Below are positions 1 through 10,000 of a stretch of DNA of 64,000 nt, one piece after another. Every line of letters begins with the position of its first letter. The first letter of the stretch is position 1. Location of the stretch: positions 140,001 through 204,000 of the forward strand of contig JANATG010000017.1 in assembly GCA_029449235.1 (NCBI GenBank), read 5' to 3'. Both the position numbers and the translations under genes were made by a program. Under the pieces are notes generated by a model. The model ran no database searches, was not told the DNA's origin, and worked only from the letters and a program-made list of their open reading frames with translations. This DNA comes from Linnemannia schmuckeri (Eukaryota > Mortierellomycota > Mortierellomycetes > Mortierellales > Mortierellaceae).

Positions 1-2798
1 CCGGCTAGCATAGAGCGGTATGGGATATCTTCCGGTGCAACAACAAAGGCGAGGCGATGCGTCGAATTAGTCCGCCATTGAATGATATCCAGAGCAATAT
101 CCTTTCCCCAGGACGCCGTGGAGGAAACCGCATTACGGAGATGTTTGAGCTGGAAGACCTGGAACTGGGTGGCAGGGTCAATTACACCTAGTCCGCCCTT
201 GTGACGTGGAGAGGTGATAGTACTCCATGCAGCTGCTGGCTTGAAGTTGCAGACAAACGCAGTGACAATCTGTCGAACTCTGGATAGGAACTGAGTGGGA
301 AAAGGAACCACCCACGCGAGGTGCCAAAGGCGTGATAGAATGAGGGCGTTGACAATGGTGGCCCTGCCCAGGACTGATAGGGTGCGAGAAGAGTGTATGT
401 CGAGACCTGCTTTGATTTTGGCGTAGATCTTGTCCCAGAATGTCTTCTCCTGATCCTTGCCAAAGAAGAACGGGAAACCCAAGTAGGTCAGCGCATCCTG
501 GGAGGTGGAGTCATGCCATTGGATATCAAGGGCCATTAGATGACCCTTGAGTTGCGGGTCGGCCGAGCGAGACATAGGGAATGCAATGGTTTTGTTAAGG
601 TTGACTTTGGCATTCGAGGCCCGACCGTAGAGGGTAAGCGCGTCATCGAGGGCCTCCCATTCCGCCACCGAGGAGACTAGTGCCAGTAAATCGTCGGCAT
701 AAGCCCCGTGCTTCACCGATTGCTGTCGTGCTGGGATCGTGATTCCCTGGACCTCTGGAGATGACTGGATGTATGCCAGAAGCGGCTCAAAGGCGAGGTT
801 GAAAAGAAGTGGTGACAGGGGGTCTCCTTGTCGAAGACCTCTAGATTGTGTGAAGGGGTCTGAAAGAAAGCCGCTAATGTTGAGGGAGATCCTAGTGGAA
901 AAGAAAAGCATTGTGATGCTTCTGACGATTGGGTGAGGGAACCCAAACTTCTTCAGCACCGCCTCCAGATAAGTCGGATGAACTCTGTCGTATGCTTTCT
1001 CCTGATCCAAAAGGATTCCGACATGTTTCAGCTTCCTTGCCCTGCAATAATCCCGTAAGTTGTTGAGCACCAGTCCATTGTCTGCAATGTGCCGTCCAGC
1101 CGTGAATCCCGTCTGGTACGGACCCGTCAAAGTCCTCATGTATGGTTGAATCCGGAGAGTGAGAATCTTGGTGAATATCTTAGCGTCCGAGTTGATAAGG
1201 GATAGGGGGCGCCAGTTCGAGAGACGAGACGCGTCTCCCTTTTTGTAGAGTAGGATCATAACAGTTTCCTGCCAGGAAAGAGGAAAGGTCGAATCCAGTA
1301 GTGCCTCATTCAATACCGCAAGGAGAAGTATGCGAATCCAGGGGATGTTGATGATATGTCGGTATAGCTCGAAAGGAAGTCCATCTCGTCCTGGTGCCTT
1401 GGAGTGAGGGGCCATGCCTATCGCCTCCTCTAGCTCCTGGTCGCTGATCCTCAAAGTAAGTCCAACTTTGTCGATGTCTGTGAGTGTAGCTGTTGGAGGG
1501 AGGGAGTCTAGAAGTAGCTGAGTGGCGTGTTCATCTGACTGGTCGGGGGTATAGAGATGAGAATAAAAATCAGATGCCACTTGTAGTCGTTCTTCCGCCG
1601 TCGTAGTAAGGTCGTTTGTTGTGGGATTGTGAAGGGCTGGGACGAGTCTCTTTTTGAATCGCTGGGCAATAGCTCTGAAAAAGTATCTTGTACTGGCCTC
1701 GCCTTTCTCTCGCCAGGTGGTGCCCGATCGTAATGCATACGTATCTAGTTCCTCCATTGTCTGATGCTGAAGAAAGATTTCCAGCGCCTCGAGTTCCTGC
1801 GCCAGGGTAGCCTTTGTCGCTCCAGAGGCACGGGCAAAGTCAGCTAGGAGAGTTTGGCGTGTGTTGTTGAGTTCCTGAATGGCGGACTGTCGATCCCTTC
1901 GTTTGGAGATAGAGGTTTTGATGCAGAAACGTTTGATGTTGTCCTTAATCCTGTCCCAATGTTGTTGGTGGTTCTCGAGAGGGAGGGGATCAGCAAGGGT
2001 CGAAAGAAAACCATCTAGTTCATCCCGGAAGTCGGCGCTGTCGAGCAATCGCGCATTCATACGCCATAGTCCCCGGCCCATCTGTGGTACAGTGCTAGGA
2101 GTCAGGGTCAGTATCAGCATATCATGGTCTGAAAAAGGAGAAGAACAAAGTTGCTCTGGTTTGGAGACCTGTGAGAGGAGAGAAAAGGAAGAAAAGATAT
2201 AGTCGATGGTGGTTCGGGTTTTATTCCCGGTGTGGGTAAAGGTGGTATTGGGAATAGTATGGGGGGGCGTGATGCAGTCTACTAGATGAGAATTAACCCA
2301 GTCTTGGAACTCTGGGTGTGGTCTGGAGTGATGGTGCTGGTAATTGAGATCACCAAGAAGGAAAGCGTGTCGAGGAGGGGAGAGGAAGAAAGGAAGTGAA
2401 AGGCAGTCGAGGAAAAACTGTTTTCTGTCAGTAGGGTTAGCGTCCGCATACATGACACAAAAGGTGGCTTCAAAAGATAGGGAGGATGACTTAATGCTGG
2501 CAGTTATGACTCTACCATCAAGGGAGGTGGAGGAAGAAGTGATAGAGAAGGAGGGATCACGAATGAGGAGTGCACAGTGCCTTGTCCACACTGCATCATT
2601 GCAATTGAAAATTTGGTTAAGTATTTGTTGCTGGTGGGTGTTCGGTCCTGGAGAGTCAAATCCCAGTTCTTGCAGGGCTAGAATGCTGTTGTCAGTTTGT
2701 CGAAGCCAGGTGTAAAAGTTTGACTGGTTGTTGGGGCCAATAGTCCTTTGGAGGTGCTGCTTGCGCATGCCTCGCACATTCAGTGTCGCTATCCGCAT
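1..2798 (-). CDS. LINE-A ORF2: APE endonuclease-reverse transcriptase (partial, runs off left edge)
   Basis: I read this frame codon by codon from the ATG at 2798 to the window edge and found no stop, giving at least 932 codons. Residues 1-230 carry an APE-type endonuclease (start RIATLNVRG, ILALQEL, LGDLNY, IDYIF, FSDHDM). Reverse transcriptase motifs follow at about 470-740: KAPGRDGLPFELY, RPLSLINSDAKIFTKI, QTGF...DNGL, LLDQEKAYDRVHP, GLRQGDPLSPLLFN and the catalytic AYADD (bases 690-701). The C-terminal region continues past base 1. The start codon shares one base with the ORF1 stop (TAATG), so ORF2 is probably translated by termination-reinitiation. This is a non-LTR retrotransposon polymerase for target-primed reverse transcription. 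It looks intact within the window. Confidence 0.93.
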   Translation of the reverse strand, partial: MRIATLNVRGMRKQHLQRTIGPNNQSNFYTWLRQTDNSILALQELGFDSPGPNTHQQQILNQIFNCNDAVWTRHCALLIRDPSFSITSSSTSLDGRVITASIKSSSLSFEATFCVMYADANPTDRKQFFLDCLSLPFFLSPPRHAFLLGDLNYQHHHSRPHPEFQDWVNSHLVDCITPPHTIPNTTFTHTGNKTRTTIDYIFSSFSLLSQVSKPEQLCSSPFSDHDMLILTLTPSTVPQMGRGLWRMNARLLDSADFRDELDGFLSTLADPLPLENHQQHWDRIKDNIKRFCIKTSISKRRDRQSAIQELNNTRQTLLADFARASGATKATLAQELEALEIFLQHQTMEELDTYALRSGTTWREKGEASTRYFFRAIAQRFKKRLVPALHNPTTNDLTTTAEERLQVASDFYSHLYTPDQSDEHATQLLLDSLPPTATLTDIDKVGLTLRISDQELEEAIGMAPHSKAPGRDGLPFELYRHIINIPWIRILLLAVLNEALLDSTFPLSWQETVMILLYKKGDASRLSNWRPLSLINSDAKIFTKILTLRIQPYMRTLTGPYQTGFTAGRHIADNGLVLNNLRDYCRARKLKHVGILLDQEKAYDRVHPTYLEAVLKKFGFPHPIVRSITMLFFSTRISLNISGFLSDPFTQSRGLRQGDPLSPLLFNLAFEPLLAYIQSSPEVQGITIPARQQSVKHGAYADDLLALVSSVAEWEALDDALTLYGRASNAKVNLNKTIAFPMSRSADPQLKGHLMALDIQWHDSTSQDALTYLGFPFFFGKDQEKTFWDKIYAKIKAGLDIHSSRTLSVLGRATIVNALILSRLWHLAWVVPFPTQFLSRVRQIVTAFVCNFKPAAAWSTITSPRHKGGLGVIDPATQFQVFQLKHLRNAVSSTASWGKDIALDIIQWRTNSTHRLAFVVAPEDIPYRSMLA

Positions 2799-4420
2799 TA
2801 ATGTTGAGTACGGGGGGAGCGACGCTTGTCAGTATTCTTGGGTGAGGTTCCCAATGCTTGAGATACCACCTTCTTCATCGAAGTGAGCAAGCCATTTTGG
2901 GAGGAGTGAGGTGAAACGTCATAGACTTGGGAAAGGGTAGGAGAAGATGTGTAAACGGATGAGTGGTCGTCGGGATACTCTCTGTTAGGATTTTTTCTAG
3001 AATGAACGGAATGGGCTCTTCTACCCTTCAGCGATTTAGTTGATCGAGTCGATCTTATAGAAAAGGCCGAACGAGCCGAACGGACTGACTGCGCCGAAGA
3101 GGTGGACATTTCGTCAACCTGTCGTTTATTGGGCTTATTTGGTGTCTGTGCACTGGCGACGTCGACATCGAGAGCGGCAATCGCAGCAGCCTGTGAGGCT
3201 GTGACAGGTGGCAACTCCTCATTCGTGGAAGAGGGAGGCGAGGGGGTTGAATGGGATGAGGCAGTTGGAGTTGGTGTGAATTTTAAGTTTGTGATCTCAG
3301 GGGTAAAGTTAAAAGATGGTGTGGGGACCTGGTCAACGTCCATACCAGAGGGAGTGTTTGGGACAGGGGATGAAGGAATAGTCTCCGGGACAACTTCAGA
3401 GTCCTCAGATGACAGGGAAGTTGCCTCGGGAGCAGTACTCTGAGGAGAAGAAGATGAAGGAGGAAGGGGAACAGAAGGGTTGGAAGAGGAAGAAGATTTG
3501 TCAGCCGAAAGGTCTCTCACAGGCTCCTTACCTTTGCTGGCCTTGTTATCTCTTTCAGAGAACCTACTACATTGATATGTGATGTGGCCTGCTGCCTTGC
3601 ACTTGTAGCAGATCAAAGATAGTCTGCTGGGGCAGCGGTTGAGGATGTGACCGTCCTGTCTGCAATAGTTACAGAAGGGGGAACTGCCCGCCCATTGAAT
3701 CCTGACCGGTGCCTTCTGGTGGTGAGGGATCATAAGCGTGCGCTCCATCGAGACATCTTCAGGGGTGTAGACGCCCTTAACGTAGACATAAAATAGGTGG
3801 GTGGGTGCAAAAATCGCCTTTGAAGAAGGAAAGGTAGGGATCTCAATCCTGATAACCTTGCCCATCTTCTTCTTGGTCTGGATAAAGTCGATCACTCTTT
3901 GATAGAGTAGGTCGCCCGTATCTTGAGAGGACTGGAACTGATAGTTGGAAAATATGAGTTTGGTGATGATATAGTCCATGTTGGATGAAAGAGGGTGGTG
4001 GGGGATGCCTTTGAAGGTGATGGGCTTTGTGGAGAGGGTGGCGGCATCCAGGCGCTCATGGTAGACCACCTCAATTCGTCGCTGTTTGTCGGGGCAATTG
4101 AAGGCGTTGATGCTGATGATGGGCATGGTAAGCTTGGAAGCTTCAATAAGCGTCTTGTGGGTTGTGAATACCGCATCTAGAAAGTCCCCAACGGGAGTGG
4201 TGCTGGGAGCCATGTACGCAATCGCCTTCGGGTTGACGAGTTCCACGCGGGCACCATTGTGTTGGGGGGCAATCTTGGCAAGGTGACCGTCAGTGGGATC
4301 GTTGAACACCGAGATGAGTTTAGGAGAGGTAATGCTGTTGGTGTTGGCAGCCTTAGAGGCATAGGAGGGAGGCGGGGGAGTGGGTGGGTCCCCCTCTTGG
4401 GGACGGCGCGATTCTGTCAT
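2798..4420 (-). CDS. LINE-A ORF1: gag-like RNA-binding protein with CCHC knuckles
   Basis: About 540 aa from the ATG at 4420 (MTESRRPQEG); the frame stays open upstream to 4498 but has no earlier ATG. The N-terminal half is a gag/ORF1-like domain. At bases about 3590-3690 there are two zinc knuckles (CNYCRQDGHILNRC, then CYKCKAAGHITYQC), typical of LINE ORF1 nucleic-acid chaperones that coat the element RNA. A long Ser/Pro/Thr-rich tail and a basic Ser/Arg segment (SVRSARSAFSIRSTRSTKS) follow. The stop overlaps the ORF2 start by one base. The 5' boundary of the element is not clear; it lies in or above 4420-4600. Confidence 0.88.
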   Translation of the reverse strand: MTESRRPQEGDPPTPPPPSYASKAANTNSITSPKLISVFNDPTDGHLAKIAPQHNGARVELVNPKAIAYMAPSTTPVGDFLDAVFTTHKTLIEASKLTMPIISINAFNCPDKQRRIEVVYHERLDAATLSTKPITFKGIPHHPLSSNMDYIITKLIFSNYQFQSSQDTGDLLYQRVIDFIQTKKKMGKVIRIEIPTFPSSKAIFAPTHLFYVYVKGVYTPEDVSMERTLMIPHHQKAPVRIQWAGSSPFCNYCRQDGHILNRCPSRLSLICYKCKAAGHITYQCSRFSERDNKASKGKEPVRDLSADKSSSSSNPSVPLPPSSSSPQSTAPEATSLSSEDSEVVPETIPSSPVPNTPSGMDVDQVPTPSFNFTPEITNLKFTPTPTASSHSTPSPPSSTNEELPPVTASQAAAIAALDVDVASAQTPNKPNKRQVDEMSTSSAQSVRSARSAFSIRSTRSTKSLKGRRAHSVHSRKNPNREYPDDHSSVYTSSPTLSQVYDVSPHSSQNGLLTSMKKVVSQALGTSPKNTDKRRSPRTQH

Positions 4421-4609
4421 GGGAATGAAGGTTTGCGCGAGATTGGGGTTTGTTGAAGTGCAGGATGGGATGAAGATGGAAGAAAAGAAGAAAGCCAATT
4501 TGTCTTAGCAAATCATAAAGATTCGCTTTTAGAGGCCAGTTGGACTGTTTTCTATGGTGGAGGGCAGAATAGCGCAAAAAAAATCATTCTGAGGTTCGAA
4601 TTGTTACTC

Positions 4610-4890
4610 AGGGAGAGGGTCGAAGGCCAGAGTTATAGGACCGCTGTTAAGCCCTCAATTGGTACGGGGTAGTGATAGTAATGTCCTAATGGAACCACAC
4701 GAAACAATATACTGTAACGCGCCAACGAAACTCTTGTCAGTATTGCTCTCGTCCAAGAAGTGATGTGTAAAAGGACAAAGAGCAGACAAGAGGGCTGGGC
4801 GCACTACTAATACTATGTCTACAAAGAATATGACTGCTAATCTAAGGCATCGCCACCGCTGCCTAGCCGCCACCTTATTTTGCAACAGAA
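4610..4890 (-). repeat. Dispersed repeat, copy 1 (inverted relative to 44.9-45.2 kb)
   Basis: Read on the minus strand, this stretch aligns over about 280 bases to 44925-45215 (plus). Shared segments include TTAGCAGTCATATTCTTT, GACATAGTATTAGTAGTGCG and CACATCACTTCTTGGACGAG. The copies differ by scattered substitutions and small indels. No protein is conserved between them. It is probably a non-autonomous element or relic of a larger one; family unknown. Confidence 0.75.
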
Positions 4891-4899
4891 TCAAGCTCC

Positions 4900-6013
4900 G
4901 CCTCTCTTCCCATCAAGGGCTGTTTATCCAACTGATTTAAGGGGCAGGAGAAACTTTCTTCTATTCCCCGTGTGCGCCTTCGTCTCCTGGGGCTCGACCT
5001 TATCTTTGGAAAACAAAGTCCTCGCATTGTCTTGCCTTTCTGTTAGCTCCTCAGAACGGACAGTATCATGCGCGGCTGCAGGATTCCTCACCTCCAGCGA
5101 CCGGCAGAGGCGGCATCCCCTCTACCCTCTCTCAACCACCACCACCACACAAGCAGAACTGCTAGGGTCGTCCACATCCCTGGCTCCCCCTCTCGACTGG
5201 TGACTCCCCTCAACCATTAACACCACCACTTCCCCCTCCCACTAGGGTGGAGGACCTGCTCCTCCTAGAGGAGAGCGAGACAGCAAATTCCTAGCAGCGC
5301 AGCAACCCAAGCTAGCTGCTGAGCTACATTGCGTACGAAATGATCTGTACTCTCAACTCACTCCCCCAAGGCCCGGCGAATGTCACAGGCCTATTTGAAT
5401 GCGGCCCAGTCTCTACCAATGAGAGTTAGTGGAGACCTTGCTGCCAAAAGAATACTATCGGTTGTCCTCTTCAGCTCTGGGAAGACTATAGTGACCTTCA
5501 TCGGCAACCACCAAGCGCCTTTGACACTCTTTCCTCCCTTCTCCAGATCCCGACGCCCCCTCCCCTTAACTTTCTTAGCTACACTCTTTAGACCCGAAGC
5601 CCGTGTGACTGGTTTTTTCGTCCCAGAAGGAACAAAAAACTACAGCACATAGTATTCCCATGTGGTCCCCCACCATAGTACTGACTATGCCATCAACTGT
5701 TTAACTGCGCAGATCGGACGGGATGCGGTGGGTTTAGTTGTGTATGGCCGTAGCTTAAAGGTGGTAGTTTGTCACCAAACATATATCGAATGCCATACCT
5801 CAATGAACTTTTTCACTCACTGGCAAAGAGGTTAGTCCACCGCTTACCAGTTGTTTAAAGGCGAGGGAGTCGAGAAATTTTACACGGCTCGTGCATGGGA
5901 TTTATTACATGACCCTAGCATGACATCTCTTACGCGGCTCCTGCACGGAATTTTTTACATGGCTTTCTAGCACGAGACTTGGGAAACGACGTTTGCTGGT
6001 GCCCCTAGGATCA
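4900..6013. other. Gene-free stretch
   Basis: Only short frames with no recognisable domain occur here. A loose duplication of a phrase resembling ACACGGCTCGTGCA...ATTTATTACATG is seen around 5875-5965. Nothing else can be supported. Confidence 0.5.
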
Positions 6014-6213
6014 AGTCTCTTTTTATGCCAGCAACACATTGCACAGGATGCCAGAGCTGGATGGGGCGACCTGTTCGTTTTTTGTGGGCGTTGTTAACTG
6101 ACGCGGCAAAAGAAAAATAATCTTAATCACCGTCTGCCTTGATATAATGCCCTTAAGATATACCCCACAGTAAAAAAAAGAATGGAAAAGAAAGAGAGAT
6201 GTTGTTCTTTCGA

Positions 6214-6612
6214 ACAAATCTATAGAACAATGGGCTTAATCTCAGCAGATCGTAGCAACAAGGCTACTCTACTGCTTACAATACCCCGTTCAATTAAAGT
6301 CGTCTGCAATGGATTTATCTCTTCCAATATTTGAAATTAACATTAGCAGGAACCTCACAAAGCCTTTCCGCTCTGCAAGATAACCCCACGTAGTATGATT
6401 CAGGATCCGAAGATCTATTCGTATTCAACTAAAAATCGGAAAAGGCGGTAATCGTCGCGTTCTAGCACGGGTTCTGACTTAGAGGCGTTCAGCCATAACC
6501 CAACGGATGATAGCTTCGGGCCATTGCCTGCTCAGGCAGGCCCAAATACCAATTATCCGAATGAACGGTTCCTCTCGTACTAAGTTCAATTACTATTGCA
6601 ACAACATTTCAT

Positions 6613-6653
<41 letters not shown>

Positions 6654-6794
6654 CAGGTCTTGTTCCCTATTAGTGGGTGAACAATCCAACGCTTACTGAA
6701 TTCTGCTTCAGTATGATAAGAAGAGCCGACATCGAAGGATCAAAAAGCAACGTCGCTATGAACGCTTGGCTGCCACAAGCCAGTTAATATCCCT
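6214..6794 (-). rRNA. 28S rRNA 3' end (5'-truncated fragment)
   Basis: The minus strand reads as the conserved 3' part of fungal large-subunit rRNA. It starts at GGGATA..AACTGGCTTGTGG, then contains AAGCGTTCATAGCGACG, GCTTTTTGATCCTTCGATG, the sarcin-ricin loop AGTACGAGAGGAACC, and the terminal ATTAAGCCC...CTATAGATTTGT. The mature 3' end falls at about 6214, followed by T-rich 3' external spacer. Sequence above GGGATA is not 28S, and three extra bases are present at the junction. It is therefore a truncated copy, not a functional rDNA unit. It lies directly upstream of the Helitron gene. Confidence 0.93.
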
Positions 6795-6931
6795 ATGTTA
6801 AATTTTTTGTCGCCTCTTCCTGAAATTCCGCAGTCGATATCTTTTCCCTTCCCCTTCAGAAAATCATTGCGGTGCTCACCCTCTAATCGTAGCCAAAATT
6901 AGATTCACAATATTCTAATATAACTAGCCCC

Positions 6932-7004
6932 AGCCACAACAGCCACAACAGCCACAGTAGCCACAATCATTCCCCCATCGGCCACCATCAGCCACAATTA
7001 TAAA
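6932..7004 (+). promoter_or_regulatory. AGCCACA array plus TATA box before the Helitron gene
   Basis: Five exact AGCCACA copies lie between 6932 and 6996. The last runs almost directly into TATAAA at 6999-7004, 81 bases before the first ATG (7085). The same motif-TATA layout is seen before several unrelated genes in this window. Confidence 0.65.
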
Positions 7005-7084
7005 CACCCGTACTCACTTATATTAGTGGAGACAATTGTTACCTCTTCTCGCTTTTTGTACTGCTGTTGTCAATACAGACCAAC

Positions 7085-10000
7085 ATGGACCGCAACAGTG
7101 AGGACGAGTCTTTTGGAGACGAAACTCTCCTTGACCCGCAACCAGATGGACAAGGACGACAAGTGCGCGTCAGACATATACCTCAGAATTTTAACGTGTT
7201 AACATTCAATAACGAGATCAACAAAGACAAGGAAGTGCCCAAAAAACACTGTGCTATCTGCTGCAAGCTGCTATATCCTGAGGACTACTGCAAGCTGTCG
7301 AAGGCTCACAAGGATAAGATTGAGGAAATGTTTGTCAAAGACCGACAAGCTCTAGTAGGTCGTGCAACTGTGGAAGAAATTGAAAAAATAACTTGGCCCT
7401 TGGTAAATTACCGTAACCTCGACGGAACGAAGAGACAAGATCCGGATTACCATTACCCCAAGAAAGGGGAGGAGTATGTTATTGTGTGTGCCAGGCATAA
7501 GTCAAGTGGAGCCCAAAGCCTAAAAACTATCATGGATTACGTAAGTTAAATTGCGAATCGTAACTGGCATGCTTATCGACCAATGAAATATGAGACTTAC
7601 GCCTTCTTGAATGCAAAATCTAGATACGTTTTGTCAATGAGCATTGGATGTATCCTGGTGACCAGCCCAACGAACTTCGGAACCTTCATCCTGGTGCTGA
7701 AGGTTTTCTCTCTCCGATCCTGGTGTTTTGCGAGTTGACCAACTCTCGCAGTAAACTGACCCAAGCCACCCGGGCAGGACATCATTTTGTATCGGGTAGA
7801 ATTGGGCTTTACAAAAACAAGGAATATCTTGGAGCCCACGTCGGAACGCGTGGTCTGGTCAACTTATCAGATATTACGATCAAGATTTCAGAACCAGAGA
7901 AACAAAAGATATGTGACGCTTGGGACTGGATGAAGCAACACCATCCGCTGATAAGACGAGTAAACATCGATGAACCTAGCGACCTAATGAATGCCACCGA
8001 GACAATAGTCGAGAAGGAATCAGGATCAAGTGGACGAAGGAACGTCAACGTGTCAGGACTTCGCGCATATCATATGGGACCAGTGGGCACTGGTGGTCCA
8101 AGGACAGCAGACGAGTCGAGTAATCTGGATGACATGCCTATTGGAGTTCTGGGACGGGACCAACAACTCGTCAAATACTCAAACCCATGCCTCCTAGGAT
8201 ATCTGTTCCCTACTCTCTACCCCAAAGGTGAAGGTTTCTTCTCAAAGGATTATGATGGAATCAAGGAAGATAAGGGTCAGAGAATACAGTACCATGACGG
8301 TACGTTCTATAATTAGTAAAGCTCTAGACGTGTGTATGGAAATCAGAGGCTGAAATTAATCAGATTTCATTTTAAAATTTATAGATAACATCGATAACCA
8401 TATGGTGGTTCAAAACGACGATAATGAAGAAGACATTGAAGTAAAGGTATCACAGTCGGATTCTGATAGCGAAGGAAGTGATGAAGGCGATGAAAGTGAA
8501 GGTAAGTCTCGTTTCTGAATGAATAAAAAAATAGAGAGGCCAAACATCGCGCACATTTAACCAACATGGCGAGTTTTACTAGACGAAATAGAGCCTGATA
8601 TTGGAGGAATAGGTGAATCCAAGTATTCCAAGCACACGATCAAGAGCTATACCAAGTTTCGCCTGCTGAGCGCTGATAGACGCTGGGGTCGAAATGTCAA
8701 ATTTATCTTGATGATGTTCGATTGGATCCAGAAAAACGCAATTTTTGGGTATCAGATGCGCATCGCTACAGCGACGACCGGAGGTAGAGCTACTCGAGCC
8801 CAGGATATCTTAGAGCGCTCAAATGATGGTTCAAGTATGTATTAACTGAATATGATACTTGTGAGGACAGGAAATTGCCAAATCTGCCGTTCCCTAAGGG
8901 CTAACCATATGACGTACTGATGGATAGGAACAAAATACCGCGAGTCTCGTACCGTTGCCATTCCTCCAATTATCCGAACTGGTGCCAAGTACAAGAGTCT
9001 ACTGTACCAGAAATTTTCGGCCCTATTCAACGAATTTGGCACCCCTCAATTGTTCGGGACTTTTTCTTGTGATGACCGAAGTGCAGGTCAAGTTGCTGTT
9101 GCCGAGCATTTTGGTGGCCCTGGAGCCAAGACACACGACGATCCTGTTCTCTTTACGATGCACTGGAAGAGACAGTGGCTTCGATTCTGGAATTGGGTTG
9201 TCACATCCAGAAAGGGCCATGAAGGATGGGCAACAAGACGGGTTGGAGGTCTTCTAGCATGGTGCTGGGTGTTTGAGCTGCAGGATCGAGGAACACCGCA
9301 TACCCACTTCTGTCTCTGGACGAACAACACCATTGAGCAGATGATTTCCGACAATATCATCACTTGCTCAGCGACTCAAGAGAAAGCAGAGGACCAGACA
9401 CTGGTTGTCAAGCACCAGACCCACAAACACACTGCCTACTGCAAGTCGGAGTACAAGGAGTGTCGTTTCAATTATCCGAGGCCGCCCCATTGTGGTCGTA
9501 CATATCTCGATAAAAAAGGTCGCTATGTTCTGCATCGAAAACCTGGTGACGAGTGCATCAATGGCTACAACATGGAGCTCCTTCGATTTGGCCGCGTAAA
9601 CATGGACTTGCAGTATAACCAAGGAGACAAGGCCAAGAAATACATGTGCAAATATATAACAAAGCAAGCCGGCCCAAAACAAGCTACCGTTGTGAGCCAA
9701 GCTGATATCCGCCAGAACCAGGGAGAAGGGTCTTCGTCAGATAGGGGAGATGGACCATCTGAACCCTACGTTCAACATTTTCACTACAGAAGTGTTGGCG
9801 TAGTAGAAGCCATTATGGACATCTGTGGCTGGAAGTTGCATGGCTGCTCACATAACGACATGTATTTACCGACGGACCTGCCTCAAAACCGCAAGCGCCT
9901 TTTAAAACGAGTGGATGTGCTAAGGCGTTCTCCGGAATCCACCGACATTTTCCTTGATAGCAAGTGGAACAAATACCTCAACCGACCCAGTAGGTTACAG

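Noticed and set aside
4880..5652. Two open frames of about 100 codons
   Set aside because: No domain, no TATA support, non-ATG or poor starts; background open frames.
6214..6794. Functional rDNA unit
   Set aside because: Only the 3' 580 bases are present and the next gene is a Helitron; it is an isolated fragment.
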